Shown here: in pieces, positions 10,421 to 22,848 of the stretch
How the letters are laid out: the number at the start of each line of letters is the position of its first letter
Numbering within the stretch: the stretch's first letter is position 1
NCBI GenBank assembly: GCA_020746875.1
Contig: JAGTJL010000015.1
Location: forward strand, 1,178,001-1,242,000
From: Rhexocercosporidium sp. MPI-PUGE-AT-0058
Taxonomy: Eukaryota > Ascomycota > Leotiomycetes > Helotiales
Reading direction: 5' to 3'
DNA length: 64,000 nucleotides
Notes under the pieces: generated by a model
Seen by the model: only the letters and a program-made list of their open reading frames with translations
Databases searched by the model: none
Told to the model about the DNA's origin: nothing
Translations under genes and position numbers: made by a program

Positions 10421-12465
10421 AACATTACAGAAATGTTGACGTCGAATAGGGGTGGTCGAAGGGGCAGGAAACACCTGAATGGAACACTAGTTTGGAAAGA
10501 CAACCGCTGACATCCATGCCTCTCCTTTCCAAGGGGTCATCCACATTGTCTTGGAATTGAAAGTAGTACGATACTACATGCCCATGCCTTGTTTGAGTAG
10601 TGACAACTTTGACCTACGTCAACCTTGTCGTGGTATTTCTCCTTGTCTTACAACCACCTGGGAAGACACAGTATCAAGTAAAACAAGATGTAACTGACAT
10701 CACTGTCGACTTTAACTTCGGTGTCAAACCTCCATCTACCTCCTAGTATCGATGTTGGTCTGGTGCAATCAATTCCTCCAAGGTCCTTAACCCCCGATCT
10801 TACATCTACCGTTAAAACCACAAAAATTCAGAAACTAGCATAGTTCTGCCAAAGAGGAACAAGCCTGTAGTACAGCTCCTTCTACTTAACCTTCCAAACG
10901 GGTGAATATCGAACCAGATTTATTTCCTTCCCCCTATCCTCGTCGTCTCCTGTCTCCTCGACAATTTGCATCGGTAGTAGAACCAAGCCTAAAATGGCGG
11001 GTATGCATACAGTAGATAGACAAAAGTGACTTCCCACAGGCAAGATAACAACTAACTAGACAACGAGGAAAAAGAATTCTTACAATATAATACATTCTAC
11101 GCAAGGCCTCAAGCATCCGAACTTCAGACACGGCTATCGAGTCTAGGATCTGCACTCATTCAAAGTTTGCGTATCTTTTCTGCCTTCGGAATACTGGTGC
11201 GGCCGTTGGAATATCTAGAAATACCATTGCCAAACAACCCCTCGCTGTCATCTCACCACATCCACTACAGAATGCTCCAAAACATGTCATCTCACCTCAC
11301 ACACACCATCATTTGTACTCCTTCCCCATCACCCATGCCTGGAAAACGAACGCACAGAAACGAGCCAGCTTGTTTCTCCACATCCTTTTCTTCCACTACC
11401 GTATCATTAGCACTTAAGCAGGCGCTTCTCCTAAGAGTGCTTCCCATTCGCTGTAGTTCCACATCGATGCTACGGTAACGAAACTAAACGATGATTCGGG
11501 TCTTTATACAAATCGGCAGCCACTCAAACCCACTCAGAGTCTATGCCCTTCTGTCAACCATTCAACACTCAATAACAGGACCGTGGTAGGTAGAATGGAT
11601 TATACGAACTTTCCACAACAACGCGAAATAGCTAGCTATAAGAACCCCCCCCTCTCCCCTTCCAGACAAATACCTGGAAAGATTTCCCATTTCCCATGGC
11701 CAAAAACAATACTCCTTCACGAATCACGAGGAGTGAGTAGTACGGGAGCGAGACTTTTCTTTCCAGCCAAGAGGCACCTATGGCTAACCAACCAGCGCTG
11801 TTGGGAAAATTCAAACACGGTCCACGCACGCTACTTGTGGAATAACCACACAGCTTGAGGGTAAGACTCAAGGTGAATTGCTAGATGGAGACTTGTTTTT
11901 TTCTTTCTTTTTCATTTTTTCGAAAGTAAGGCTGTGAGTACTTCACTGGTACGAATCCAACGTCCCCATACCTCCCTCTAGCGAAAGTAAATTAGTATAT
12001 TTCATTCACATCATCTCATCTCGTATATTTTCAATTCACACCAAAAGACCACAGGAAAGCAGGTGGGCAAGCAGAAACTTCATTCTAAACAGAACACAAG
12101 ATTCATTCAGACAGTCGAAAGCACTTTTCTCTGTCTAAGGTTGAAGGTATATCTACCCTATGATATCCCTCTCGTCACGTTCAAAAGAACGATTCGCATC
12201 AAACTCAAAAAGCCAAGCAGCACTGCACGGCAGCAAATCCCAGTACCCAGCAATGCAATGCAGTTTTAAAACCAAAGAGAGAGAGAACGCCATCAAAAGA
12301 TCCGTACCCAATGCAATTTTTTTTTTCATTTTCCCGAGGAGTTTGTTTTTGCTTTTGTTTTGCTTTTCCGTAACCATTTCTTGCGAACACGAAAACGCAG
12401 TGAAGCATGCAAGACAGGAGCAAAAGCCAACATCGAGGTAGAGAAAGGCCCATCAAACGAGCATT
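10421..12465. other. Intergenic stretch, no recognised gene
   Basis: About 2 kb between the DUF3632 gene and the 3' end of glutamate dehydrogenase. Short frames in all phases are low-complexity or unsupported. T-rich and A-rich tracts around 11895-11925 and 12315-12365 suggest 3' untranslated sequence of the glutamate dehydrogenase gene. Confidence 0.5.
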
Positions 12466-15400
12466 TTACTCGGCTTGAACTTTTTGCATGCGTTTCGACA
12501 TACTGCAAATTTCGTTAGCATTGATCCATCATGATAGAAGAGGGGAAACATACAAATCAAAGAATGCAAACTGGCTTGGGTTACTCCCAAACTCGTAAAC
12601 AAAGCGACTGGCCAGATAACTACCAAAGATAGCTCTGAGATAATTGTCCGGTACGCGCTCAATAATCGTACTCAACCCAATCTTCTTCAGCAGCAGATTA
12701 GGCAGAGCATCTTCCAGCACCGAGTTCCGCAACTTCTCGTCCTTCCAGAGATCCGTCTTCTGGAGCTCCTCGTCGAGCTTGGTGATAGCGATGGACAGAG
12801 TATCGGAGAGCGTGCTGCGTGGGATCTTGGTCTGCTTGTGTTCGCGCCAGATGGCTTCGAACTCGAGACGGGCGTTGTCTTTGATCTTGGCTTGGACTTC
12901 TTTGACGTATGCTTGGTAGAATTCGGGTGGGTTACCGTCGCTACCGACGCACATGTTCTCGACGAAGCCTTCGTCGTCGAAACTTAAACTGGCGAGGACT
13001 TCGAGGGAGGAGGAGGTTACGCCACCTTTGTTGGCAGAAGCGTCTTTGAAGAGAATGCAGCCTGCTTCTTCGAGACGTAGTTTGGCGTCTTGGGTTATGA
13101 AGAGGTTGGCACCTTCGACGATGAATGGGATTGTGCATTTGCCTTTCTTGATTAGCTTCCCAACGTTGGCGAGGTCGATAGACTCGGGACGACCGCCACA
13201 AGGGACGAAAGAGTCGGTCAGACCGGTGTCGCGGAGGTGGAAGGTATTGCGGAATGTGTTGCCGTTGTCGACAACTTCGCCGGTTGGAAGCTTGACGTTG
13301 GTCTCGTCAACTAGAACTCGATATCCGACTTTCGAAAGTTTGCTGATGTCGAATTGGGAGATCATGGCACGTGACTTGGCAAGACGAATCAGCTCCTCAT
13401 GGTCGATTCCGTTAGGATCGACAAGAACACCGCTTCCATCAACGATGGAGGTGTACTTCTCATTGCTGAGAAGGATTTCGTTACTGCCCAAATCACCATC
13501 AGGTCCTCCAGTTTGCATCTTTCGGACCTTGCTTGGGTCGAGCTCAAGCTTTCGGTAGATACCCTTGACGTACTCACGAACTGACAGGGTTGTCATGCCA
13601 TAAGCATCGTGAGGGATACCTCCGAGTTTAGGAGACTTTCCAGTGAAGAAAGACTTCCACCACGGAGCACCACGCTTGCGAGCATGTTCAGTTGCCCAGT
13701 CGACAAGATCGGCTGTGTTCTCATCTGGTCCCATGAACAAGATCTCTTGCTTTCCGTACAGGTCGACAATGGGGTTCTTGATACCAGGAGTTTCAGGCTT
13801 CAGCAAAAGATCCATAATACTGTCAATGTACTTCTCGAAAGCAACACTGCCCTTATCTTGGTGAGCTGCATCAAGAAGAATGACACCCTTGGATCCACCT
13901 TCAGGGATATCCTTGTTCTTGCGTTGTTGGGTGTTTGCCAATCCGTAGTTCTCGTCGAACATGGATCGAGCATTGATGGAGTAGGCTTCCTTGTTGCGCG
14001 ACTTCACGATACGGATACCACCTCTGGCAATATCTCGGAATCGAAGATGGAAACCTCGGCTCTCTGAGCTGACAACCAAGAACATACCGTAAAGTGGCTG
14101 AGGATACTCGATCGCAGGAAGGAAGGCGGGATTGAGACGGAAACTCAGAGCGACCTTGGTAGGTGTGTAGAAGTTGGTCTTCAAGAGGGCGTTGTTGAAG
14201 ACCCGGAATGCAGTCATGACCACCTCTTCGTGCTCGTTGTTGACAGTCTTCGAGATCATATCCTTGAGTTGTGCGTCTGATAGGACATCGGCGGAGGGAG
14301 TTGGTGGGATGAACTCTTCGCTGTATCCAGGGGCTAGAGCGAGATGGGAGTTGGCGAACGATGCGTACAATGACCGAATGAGCTCTGGGTATGTGCTGAT
14401 GATCTCGTGTATGTAGCCAGCTGTGAATGTCTGAGTTCTGAGACGTTTTTTGATCCTCGAGAGAAGTTCAACATGAGCACTATTTGAGGTGTCCAAAGCA
14501 GATACCAAAGAACCATATTCTGAACCGAGTCGGTTCAGGAAATGTTGTACGAAAACCATCAGACAGTGTCCGTAGATTGTCTCCTGAAGACTAAGTCTAC
14601 CACTTGCGAACAGGGGCTGGAACTTGTTCTGGGGAATACAGTAGAGCAAGGAGATTTCCTTGGTGATTTGATGGATAGAGGCTTCAAGCGGTGGGAATTT
14701 CGACTTGGCATCCAAGTTAGGAGCGGGCTTGAGGTACAAACAAATGACAGTGATGCCATTGCTGAATTGCTCAACGTATTTTCTGGAACTGGTGACGCCA
14801 TAGTAGTGGTAGAGATCGGACAAGGCACTGAACATGCCGGCGGCTGTTCTGCGTCGGAACGCAACAACCAAACGCTTCTCCTTGGAATCTTCAATATCGA
14901 AGACCTCGATCACTGGGCCCGTTCTTGTGACTGCGAGCTCAATGACTTCCTGGTAGATTTGTTTCGTGTTCTTGGTAGCCTTGGCGAGGAAGAGTCTATC
15001 CGAGATCACCTCGAGACGAGTTTCTTGGGGCGATGGATTGGAATCAACGAATTGACATTGGTAGACAAAGTAACATCTCATTGATGTCCTCGAAGGTCCG
15101 GTGCCAGACAGATTTGAGGGTGATCGGAAAGTCTCAACACGGAAAATGCTGCTTGATGAGGAGTCGAGGTACTTCTTCTCCAATCGATGCTCGTAACGAG
15201 GGCCATCGAGATTGGTGATGCCAGGCTCACTTGTGTCGATATAGATGGCGTGATCTGAGGCCTCCATATCCAGTCTGATTTCTTGCTTTCTATCCTCGCG
15301 GGCAAAAGCGGCAATTTTGGCGGCATAGAGAGATACAATGTTGCTGACGATGGCATCGACCGTCTCCATTTGGAAGTAAACATCGTCAATGCCGAGTTCG

Positions 15401-16001
15401 TTGTAGAACCAGGCTATTTGTTCCTCGACAAGTGATGCTGGGATCCAAGTACTTTCTTCTAATTTGGCCTTGACTGGTAAGAGTTAGTATTGATTCAACG
15501 TTAACAGCTTGGTGATATGAAGGTTTCTTAAACCGAGAAGCGTGGAGAATTGGCGATCCTTGTCACCACTAAGTGCCTTTTTGCTCCTATGCAACAGAAG
15601 AACTTCCGTATGCCGATCGAGAAATTTGATCTCCCTTCCAACATCGGTCCTAAAGAAAGTGTGAACTGACCTTCCAGCATTTGTGCTTGCTTGCCCTTGA
15701 ACTCTGGAGCAACATATCCGACGGTAGCAGACCGTAAGACTCTGTGTCCATTGCCATTCCCATTCCCATTTGCTCCACCCTTGCCATTCCTGTATGGCAC
15801 ACTGAAATGTGTCGGTTGGGGGGAGGGATGACGATCGGGGCTCTTGAGCAGTTGGTCAACCAATTTGTGTTGTGGTGAACGATCAGGAACCGCCATGTTG
15901 TCGGTTTCGAGATCTATGTCTAGATCAATGGGTTCGAAGTATTCGGGAAACTGAAAGGTACCCCCAAGATCAGTAGTGTTTATTGTCAATGTCTTCGACA
16001 T
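12466..16001 (-). CDS. GDH2: NAD-specific glutamate dehydrogenase (large, about 115-120 kDa class)
   Basis: Exons complement(join(12466..12502, 12554..15473, 15671..16001)) total 3288 nt, 1095 residues, matching the fungal family (about 1050-1100). It oxidises L-glutamate to 2-oxoglutarate and ammonium with NAD+, the catabolic direction of nitrogen metabolism. Exon 1 encodes a low-complexity N-terminus with a Gly/Asn repeat. Exon 2 opens with the family segment EEQIAWFYNELGIDD, carries a long regulatory half, then the catalytic domain: RGGIRIVKSRN, DIPEGGSKGVILLDA, FMGPDENTAD, the KLGGIPHDAYGMT segment and the NAD-binding TGGPDGDLGSNEI. The small last exon contributes MSKRMQKVQAE; the internal intron starts with GTATGT and ends TTTGCAG, and removes the stops that follow FFDL. 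Intact. Confidence 0.97.
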
Positions 16002-17390
16002 TTTAGTGTATTTGAATTTGGATTTGGTAGAACAAGTGAACTGCCCAATTTTCCTGGGCAGGTGCAAGTGAGACGGACGCAGGCATATGATATCTCTGCC
16101 AGCCCAGCGCGGGGCTATCATATGCCATGGCACTATGTTGACTTACTTGGAATTCCTTATCTGAGCAATGACCACGCAAGTCGCAAACCGAGTGGTACTT
16201 GTACGAGGCGGTATGATACCGTATCGTTTCCTGTCGTATCGAAGGGGTCGGGTATCTTAGCAAGCAAAGACGGTGAACGGTTTAATACAGAAGCGGTTGA
16301 CTAGCTATCGCGGTCAGCGGTTGGCCCCCTTGCTTGCTTGTCTTGCTCCCAGTGCGGTATTTTCTCATAGGGCGATAAGGACGAGGTCTGTGGGATGCAA
16401 TCAGGAGCAGAGTACAAGGCAGCACGTACCGATATCTGTGGAGAGCACGTAGCCGTGGAACGAGGGTTCGAATTGGGCAGGCCGGAGGAAGCTGTGGTCG
16501 TGTGTGTGACCGGGTTCCTGCTTGAGATGATTAAATCCCGGCGCTGTACGATTGATGCGGTGTCGATCAGATGTTTATAGCCGCACAATTGTGGAATCGA
16601 TGTCTGACGTGAAGGGGGGGGGGGTGCACTCTAAGCGGAGCCTTGGAGGAGCAAAGATAAGGAAACGGGAGGAGGGAAAGAGGTAGTAGAAGAGAGAGAG
16701 GTAAGAGGTTGGAAAGAGGTCAGGGCTGAGAAGTCGGAAGCTGGGAAGCTGAACCTGGAGCTAAGTGTATGATGGGATGAAGGGATATGACGGTTGACAG
16801 GAGGTGAGAGGACGATCTATCTGGGTATGATTTCACTCGCTCTCAGATAGATACCAGTTTGCAGTGCTAGGAAAGCGGACACGATCAACCCACCTGGGGG
16901 AAGGGCTCTAATATAGTAAATGCCACAGAGCAGAGAGAGGCGTTGAGGATGAGAGAGCAAGTGAAGTGGTTCCAGCGTGAAAACCTGAGCAACTGGATTG
17001 TCATGGAATGATGAATGATGCGTGATCCATGCCCGCGCGCCCGCCATGGAAGATGTACCTGAATCCACTGACGGTGCGCCCTCGAGCGATGGGGCCCTGC
17101 CACTACTGCCACTCCTGCCACTCCTGGCCACTCCTGGCCACTCCTTGAACCCCACCAGGGCCCGGCTACTGAAGGCATTCCACAGATATTCCGGTCATTC
17201 CAGAACAAAAAGAGCGGCCCCGCTTGGCCTAAACGGGTACTAGTTGGCCTGGTTGGTACGTACGGAGTACCAGGTCGGGGACTTACAGTAGGAGCAGAAG
17301 TACTTACTCCGTGCGTACGAAGTACAGTACAGTACTGTAGCTGGCTGGCTGGGCTCTCTCTTATCGGGCGCCCAACCTTGCCAAACCTTC

Positions 17391-17436
17391 TCTTTCTTTT
17401 CTTTTCTTTTCTTTTCTTTTCTTTTCTTCTCTTCTC
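17391..17436. repeat. TTTTC pentanucleotide array
   Basis: A run of about eight imperfect TTTTC units on the plus strand, a pyrimidine tract of the kind common in fungal promoters. Confidence 0.8.
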
Positions 17437-17752
17437 CCTTCGCTCAGATCGTTGTTCCATTCCCCCTGACCACCCAGCCCTGTCAGCCCTCAGCAGCACC
17501 AGCACCAGCACCAGCAGTAGCGCCCCTGGTGGTGGGTAGTGGGTAGTGGGTAATTATGAAGGTTAGTCCTGAAACGACTCGTGTTGAAAGCATTGGTGGT
17601 GGCTCTACTCTCCAGTAATAGAGAGACACATGATGCCTCTTTGAGTTTAGCAGTCCATCCACAGACAGACGACGTTGAATGCGATTCGAGATCCGAGATG
17701 CCATCTATTTTCAGCTCTCTTTCGCACCGTTCTTGCTTTTCCTGCTCGTGAC

Positions 17753-17800
17753 GGTAGGTAGGTAGGTAGGTAGGTAGGTAGGTAGGTAGGTAGGTAGGTA
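17753..17800. repeat. GGTA tetranucleotide microsatellite, 12 copies
   Basis: Twelve perfect GGTA units, followed by decayed GATA/GCTA variants. Likely length-polymorphic between strains. Confidence 0.9.
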
Positions 17801-18906
17801 GATAGCTAGGTAGATACGAGAACCTCGCCTTCGTCGCTTTGCTTTGTTTGTTTTCGCCTGCTGGGCAACCTGCGCCTGTACTCTATGTGCTAATTTTGTA
17901 TTTTGGCCACTCACGACTTGCCCCCCTTGCCAACTTTGACTTCTACCTACCTTTGCCCATGCTACCCCTTCTACCCCTGCTTGAGCCGATTGTTCGCATT
18001 TCCATCTTTTAAAGATCCACGTCAACTTCATCGTCCAACGTCCAACGTCAACTTCAACTTCCATATGCTGTGCTCTCAACCATTCTTCACTCTTACGCAA
18101 TGCATTAAGCTATTCCGTAAACTTCCTAATTCCCTTGACAACTCAATCGTTCTTTCTTCTTCTTCTCCAAGCATCATCAATGCAGCTGACTACAAAATCC
18201 CTCTTTTCGCGGCCTTTGAATTCTCAATCCCAACTCCCCACCACACCTTACCCTGGGCGACCTATCCGAACCCCTCGAACCCGTGATGCTCACCTCCCCA
18301 ATGACTAAGACCCCGCAACCACTAAGCCTGTAAAGTATTTCCAAGGGGTAATCGAAACCATCAAACGCCAGGACCATTACAACTCTGGACCACCAGCGCC
18401 GCATCGTCAACCGCCAGACCGTTCAGAGCAAGCAAAACTCTTCGCAAATTGCACCATTTCCATGACACAGACCTGCATCGCTATTACCCCATCGCTCCTC
18501 CGCGCCTTCCTCTCTCCGCCTGGGGTACTCTACCTGTTTGTCCTGGTTCCGATACTCGTAATTTTCTATTGTGCATGACATCAATCAAGTGCCTCAGCGC
18601 CTCACCTGCTTCCCCGGATCTCGTCAACTGACCGGAGGCTTTTTCTCTAGTAGAGGACCCGCCATTTCACCCCAGACTCCCAACTAGACTCCTACAGTAG
18701 CTAGATTCCCAGACTTTCTTTGTCAGGTCGTCCGCTTGGACCGGCACGCAATACGTGTACCTGATTCTGGAATCTTCACCGCCAGCCAGCCAGCCAGCCA
18801 TCAATCATCAATCGGGTCTTGTCTTGTTGGGAAATTGGCAATTGCCCCAGACTGTCCCCTCTTGCTCAGCTGGCTTCCTTTCTGGGCCTCCCATTACGTT
18901 TCGGCA

Positions 18907-20540
18907 ATGTCTGCTTCTGCTGCTCTGGATGGCGAAAGCACCCACGTGTACAGCAGAGAATATGCTGTGTCTCTTGATGCCCAGGACTCCCTGAAGCAGA
19001 CAAGGGACCAGTTCCTCGTCCCTTCAAAAGCCCAGTTGAAAGTTAAATCGTTGGCGGAAGCGGGTAAGGAAGCCCGGCCTCTCTCTCTCGTTCTGTCGAA
19101 ATAGCGAAGAGTTTCATGGCTGAATCAGAAAGCAGCGCGTGATGCAGATGCCAATGCCTCTTCTGATGCTTCAATTTACCTATGTGGGAACTCCCTGGGC
19201 TTGCAACCTCGACTCGTCTCGACGCGGATGCAGCAATATTTCACAACTTGGGCGACACAAGGTGTCTTTGGCCACTTCAAACCTCTTGCCGAGTCTCCTC
19301 TGCCAACATGGCTAGATGCTGACACAAGAGCCTCGGAATGCATTGCTCCTATAGTTGGAGCTCTTCCTTCCGAGGTTGCTGTCATGGAAACGCTCACGGC
19401 CAATCTTCATCTACTGTTGTCTGCGTTTTACAGACCTGATATCAATGGTCGTCATAAGATCATTATCGAGAGTCAAGCTTTTCCATCTGATCACGTGCGT
19501 ACCTATTTCCCCTCGAACAGGTGGACTCTCCGTCTGATGGCGAGAGCTTGAAGCTCGTATTGGAGTCAATGGCAACAAGTGTTACCATGTCCGAATGATC
19601 ATGCACATTTTCAACCACTAACAGAACCCAGTTCGCAGCCGAATCCCAGATTCTGCACCACGACCTCTCCCCCGAGACATCTCTGATCACAATTGAACCA
19701 CCGTCACAACCCCAACCACCCCTTTCAACATCTCACATTCTTTCCATAATCAAAGAACATGGACCGACAACGGCAATTCTCCTCCTCCCAGGAATCCAAT
19801 TCTACACGGGCCAGTTTCTCGACATCCCAACCATCACCTCCGCCGCTCATGATGCTGGCATCTTCGTAATATGGGATCTCGCTCATGCAGTCGGGAATGT
19901 ACCTCTCCAGCTCCACGACTGGAATGTCGATGCCGCCGTTTGGTGTAGCTACAAGTACCTGAATGCTGGACCCGGGGCAGCAGGTGGTCTCTTCGTCCAT
20001 GAAAACAACGGCCAAGTCGCCACGCAAGGAAGCGGCAAGAAAATCTTCACCAACAGACTATCCGGCTGGTGGGGTAGTGACAAGTCATCGCGTTTCGCAA
20101 TGGACAACAAATTCGTCCCTATCCCTGGCGCTGCTGGTTTTCAATTGTCCAATCCTTCAATATTGGACATCACGAGTTTGACCGCGTCTCTCGAAGTCTT
20201 CACACTCGCTGGTGGAATAGGCCCTCTCCGCGCCAAATCACTGAAACTCACGTCCCACCTCGAGAAGTTGCTTTTGAATACGCCGGCTCATGAAGATGGC
20301 CTATTTCAGATCATCACGCCCAAAGAGCCGGAAGCTCGTGGTGCGCAGCTGAGTTTGAAGTTGAAGGAGGGATTATTGGATAGGGTTATGGAGGGTCTAG
20401 AGGAGAGGGGTGTTGTGGTTGATGAGAGACGCCCGGATGTTATTCGTGTTGCGCCTGCGCCGCTTTATAATACATTTACGGATTGTTGGGATTTCGTGGA
20501 TGCGTTTGGGGAGGCTTTGGGTGAGGCTTGGAAAAAGTAG
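18907..20540 (+). CDS. BNA5: Kynureninase (L-kynurenine hydrolase)
   Basis: Exons join(18907..19063, 19133..19494, 19632..20540) total 1428 nt, 475 residues, as usual for fungal kynureninases. This PLP enzyme splits L-kynurenine or 3-hydroxykynurenine into anthranilate or 3-hydroxyanthranilate and alanine, on the tryptophan-to-NAD pathway, in the cytosol. Seen in order: YLCGNSLGLQP (about residue 70), ATQGVFGHF, AFPSDH at the end of exon 2, the PLP-contacting WDLAHAVGNVPL, the SYKYLNAGPG motif with the PLP-binding lysine at about residue 281, then GWWG and the LEVFTLAGG segment. The second acceptor is chosen at 19131-19132 because the nearby CAG at 19126-19128 would lead straight to a stop. 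The gene reads intact. Confidence 0.95.
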
Positions 20541-21113
20541 CCCAGGAGTTGGAACATGAGGGTTGAGAGAGAGAGGAAGAGACGGTGGGTCCTTTACGAT
20601 GACATGAGATAGATTAGAACGTAGACCAACGAATGGAAACATAGACTGTATTACAATTTCTGCCTTGTGTAACCATATTCTGCTGCTATCCTATTCAATC
20701 TGATGGATTCTCCGCGGTATTGAGGACTTACGAACGATATGAGGGATGAAGACGCAAACTTTTGATCATGAACGAATCGACTGAAATTACTATCCTCAAG
20801 ACTTCTAATACTTACTGAAACAATGTCCAACTGCTATAAAAGCTTCTTCTGACAATCTACACCTCTCACCCCCTCATTCTATCCACCTCCATCCCTCCTT
20901 CAGCCTCGTCCACAAGGCTACACGCCAAGCCCCATCAACTCCCGTCAGCCCCACATACTGTACCAACCCGCCCCGCCACCGCTGCCGCCAGCCAGCCAAG
21001 CCCGAGTTCCTGCTCTTGCTACAAAAAAAAAGACCTCCACCACAACAGAGCTCCAAGCTCCCCTCCCTCTCCTCACCACACACCACAAGAAAGGACGGAA
21101 GACAACCCAAACC
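20541..21113. other. Intergenic region
   Basis: A 570-base gap between two genes on the same strand; pyrimidine-rich toward its 3' end, as expected of the promoter and leader of the following gene. Nothing else is seen. Confidence 0.5.
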
Positions 21114-22848
21114 ATGTCCACAACCCGCCTCCTATTCCTCTACCCACCACTCTTCCGACTACCCTCCCTAAGAATCTCCCACTCCTCTCGGCAGAAAAGT
21201 GGACGTTCATTGCTCCGAGGATCGCAATTCCATTCGCAACCGCACTCCCACTCGCGATTCCCATGTCTGCATTCGCGCAACCGCGCTGGAGCGAGAGAGC
21301 TGAGCACCAGTTGTTCTAGTTCCAGCTTCAGCTCCAGCTTGAGGTCGACGGGAGCGCGAAATGGCAGGAGGGTTTGGTTGGAGAGGATGTTTGCTACGAC
21401 GGCTAGGAGACAGGAGAGGCATATTAAGAGGCATGGGAAAGCTGTTGAGCCTTTTCTTGCGGGAGGGGAAGCGGAAGGTGAGAGTGCGGATGGAGGGAAA
21501 TTGGATGCGAGTGAGAAGAAAGAGGAGCAGGAGGGAAGGGGAGAGGGGGGTGTGAAGAGTGCGGATAAGAGTGCGGGGATGAGTGTTGAGGCCAAGGGGA
21601 TGGAGGGGGAGAAGGGTGGAGAGAAGCTGGGAGAGAAAGAGAAAGAGAAGCATGTTGCAAAAGAACCTTCCTCCTCGGCACCGTTGTCAGAGGAGACGCA
21701 GAATGCTGCCAGGGTACCTGGTGATAAGGACGCCGATGCTGGATCTGGGAGCGGGCGCGTATCGAGCACGAATACTGGGACAGAACAACCTGGAGTTGGG
21801 AAGACAGAAGCTGCCCCCTCAAGCTCAAACTCCGCGACTTCAACATCATCAAACACGCCTCCAAATCCCCTCGAAACAGTCCTTCACATGCCCCCTCCCG
21901 AGACAGCAGAGGAAGAAAACGCTTCCAAACCACCACACCTCCAAACACCGCCTTATGTTCACCATTTCGATACCTACACGCTCGTGCAGCAGGTCGAAGC
22001 TGGGGGGTTTAGTAACGAGGCGGCGATCACGAGTATGAAAGCCGTGAGGGGGTTACTGGCGTTGAATCTGGAGGTGGCGAGGAAGGGGTTGGTCAGTAAG
22101 AGTGATGTTGAGAATGTGCGTTTATTCCCTTCCTTCTCTTGATTTATCGCTTGGAATTCTCTTCTCTTCGCCCAGTTTTTTCTTCTCTATAGCTACATAT
22201 TAATCGACAAATAGGAAACATACCTCTTCCGCGCCGCATGCTCCGAGCTCAAAACCGAGATCCAGAACACGCGCAAGAAGAACGAGGAGGCGATGCGTAG
22301 AGAACGCACGCTGTTGCAGCATGAAGTGGATATTTTGAATCAGAAGCTTAGTCAAGAGTTGTTGACGCTGAAGGATGATTTGAAGGGGATGTTTGATGAT
22401 AGGAAGATGAGTGTTCGGATGGAGCAGAGGACTATGGAGAGTAAAGTACGTTTGTCTTATCCCCCTTCACTAAACCAACCCCCCTCACGTAGCTCACCCT
22501 CTTACCAAATCTTTTCGTACTCCCCTGGAACGCATTTGAAGCTAGGTGCTAACAACACACCCCCCACAGATCCAAGAACTCAACTACAAAATCACCGTTC
22601 TCCTCAATAGCGACAGCAAATCAGAGATCGAAGGTCTCCGCTGGGTCCTGACCCGACGCTCGGTCATGGGAATCCTCTTCATGGCTTTCATGGTCCTCAC
22701 TTCCTTGCGATATGCGAGTTATAAGAGTCATGAGGATGAACTTCGCGCGAAGAAGAAGAAGGATGAGGTCCTTAAGGTTGAGGGGCTGGTTGGTGCTGGT
22801 GGTGGCGAGACGGCACAGGGCGTGGCGGAGATTTTGGCTGCTAATTAA
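21114..22848 (+). CDS. CCDC90/Fmp32-type mitochondrial coiled-coil membrane protein (DUF1640)
   Basis: Exons join(21114..22115, 22215..22445, 22570..22848) give 503 residues with both introns in phase 0. The N-terminus is rich in Arg, Ser and Leu and lacks acidic residues for about 60 residues, like a mitochondrial presequence. Residues 110 to about 260 are a low-complexity Glu/Lys/Gly/Ser linker. The conserved domain starts at HFDTYTLVQQVEAGGF (about 283), continues through AVRGLLALNLE and the exon-2 coiled coil (LLQHEVDILNQKLSQELLTLK, KMSVRMEQR), and ends in a transmembrane helix near residue 435 (SVMGILFMAFMVLTSLRY). Yeast Fmp32 is reported to help cytochrome oxidase assembly and animal MCUR1 is linked to the calcium uniporter; which applies here is unknown. 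The linker is unusually long for the family. Confidence 0.88.

Larger units (their letters stand above)
16002..18906. other. Divergent promoter region with simple repeats
   Basis: About 2.9 kb between the divergent glutamate dehydrogenase and kynureninase genes. It holds a G11 run at 16614-16624, a pyrimidine TTTTC array, a 12-copy GGTA array, and CCAG repeats near 18783-18800. Open frames here are built of these repeats and are not believed. Long leaders or uncharted 5' exons of either gene may lie here. Confidence 0.5.

Noticed and set aside
12205..12508. Overlapping frames beside the 3' end of the glutamate dehydrogenase gene
   Set aside because: These come from A/T-rich 3' untranslated sequence and antisense of the gene; low complexity.
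12644..15218. Many plus-strand frames (up to 201 codons) across the glutamate dehydrogenase gene
   Set aside because: Antisense shadows of a strongly supported coding sequence.
17903..18286. 127-codon plus-strand frame upstream of kynureninase
   Set aside because: Pyrimidine-rich promoter sequence giving Pro/Ser/Leu strings, no motif.
21140..21856. 238-codon minus-strand frame over the CCDC90-type gene
   Set aside because: Antisense reading of the low-complexity linker (Ser/Pro/Phe strings).
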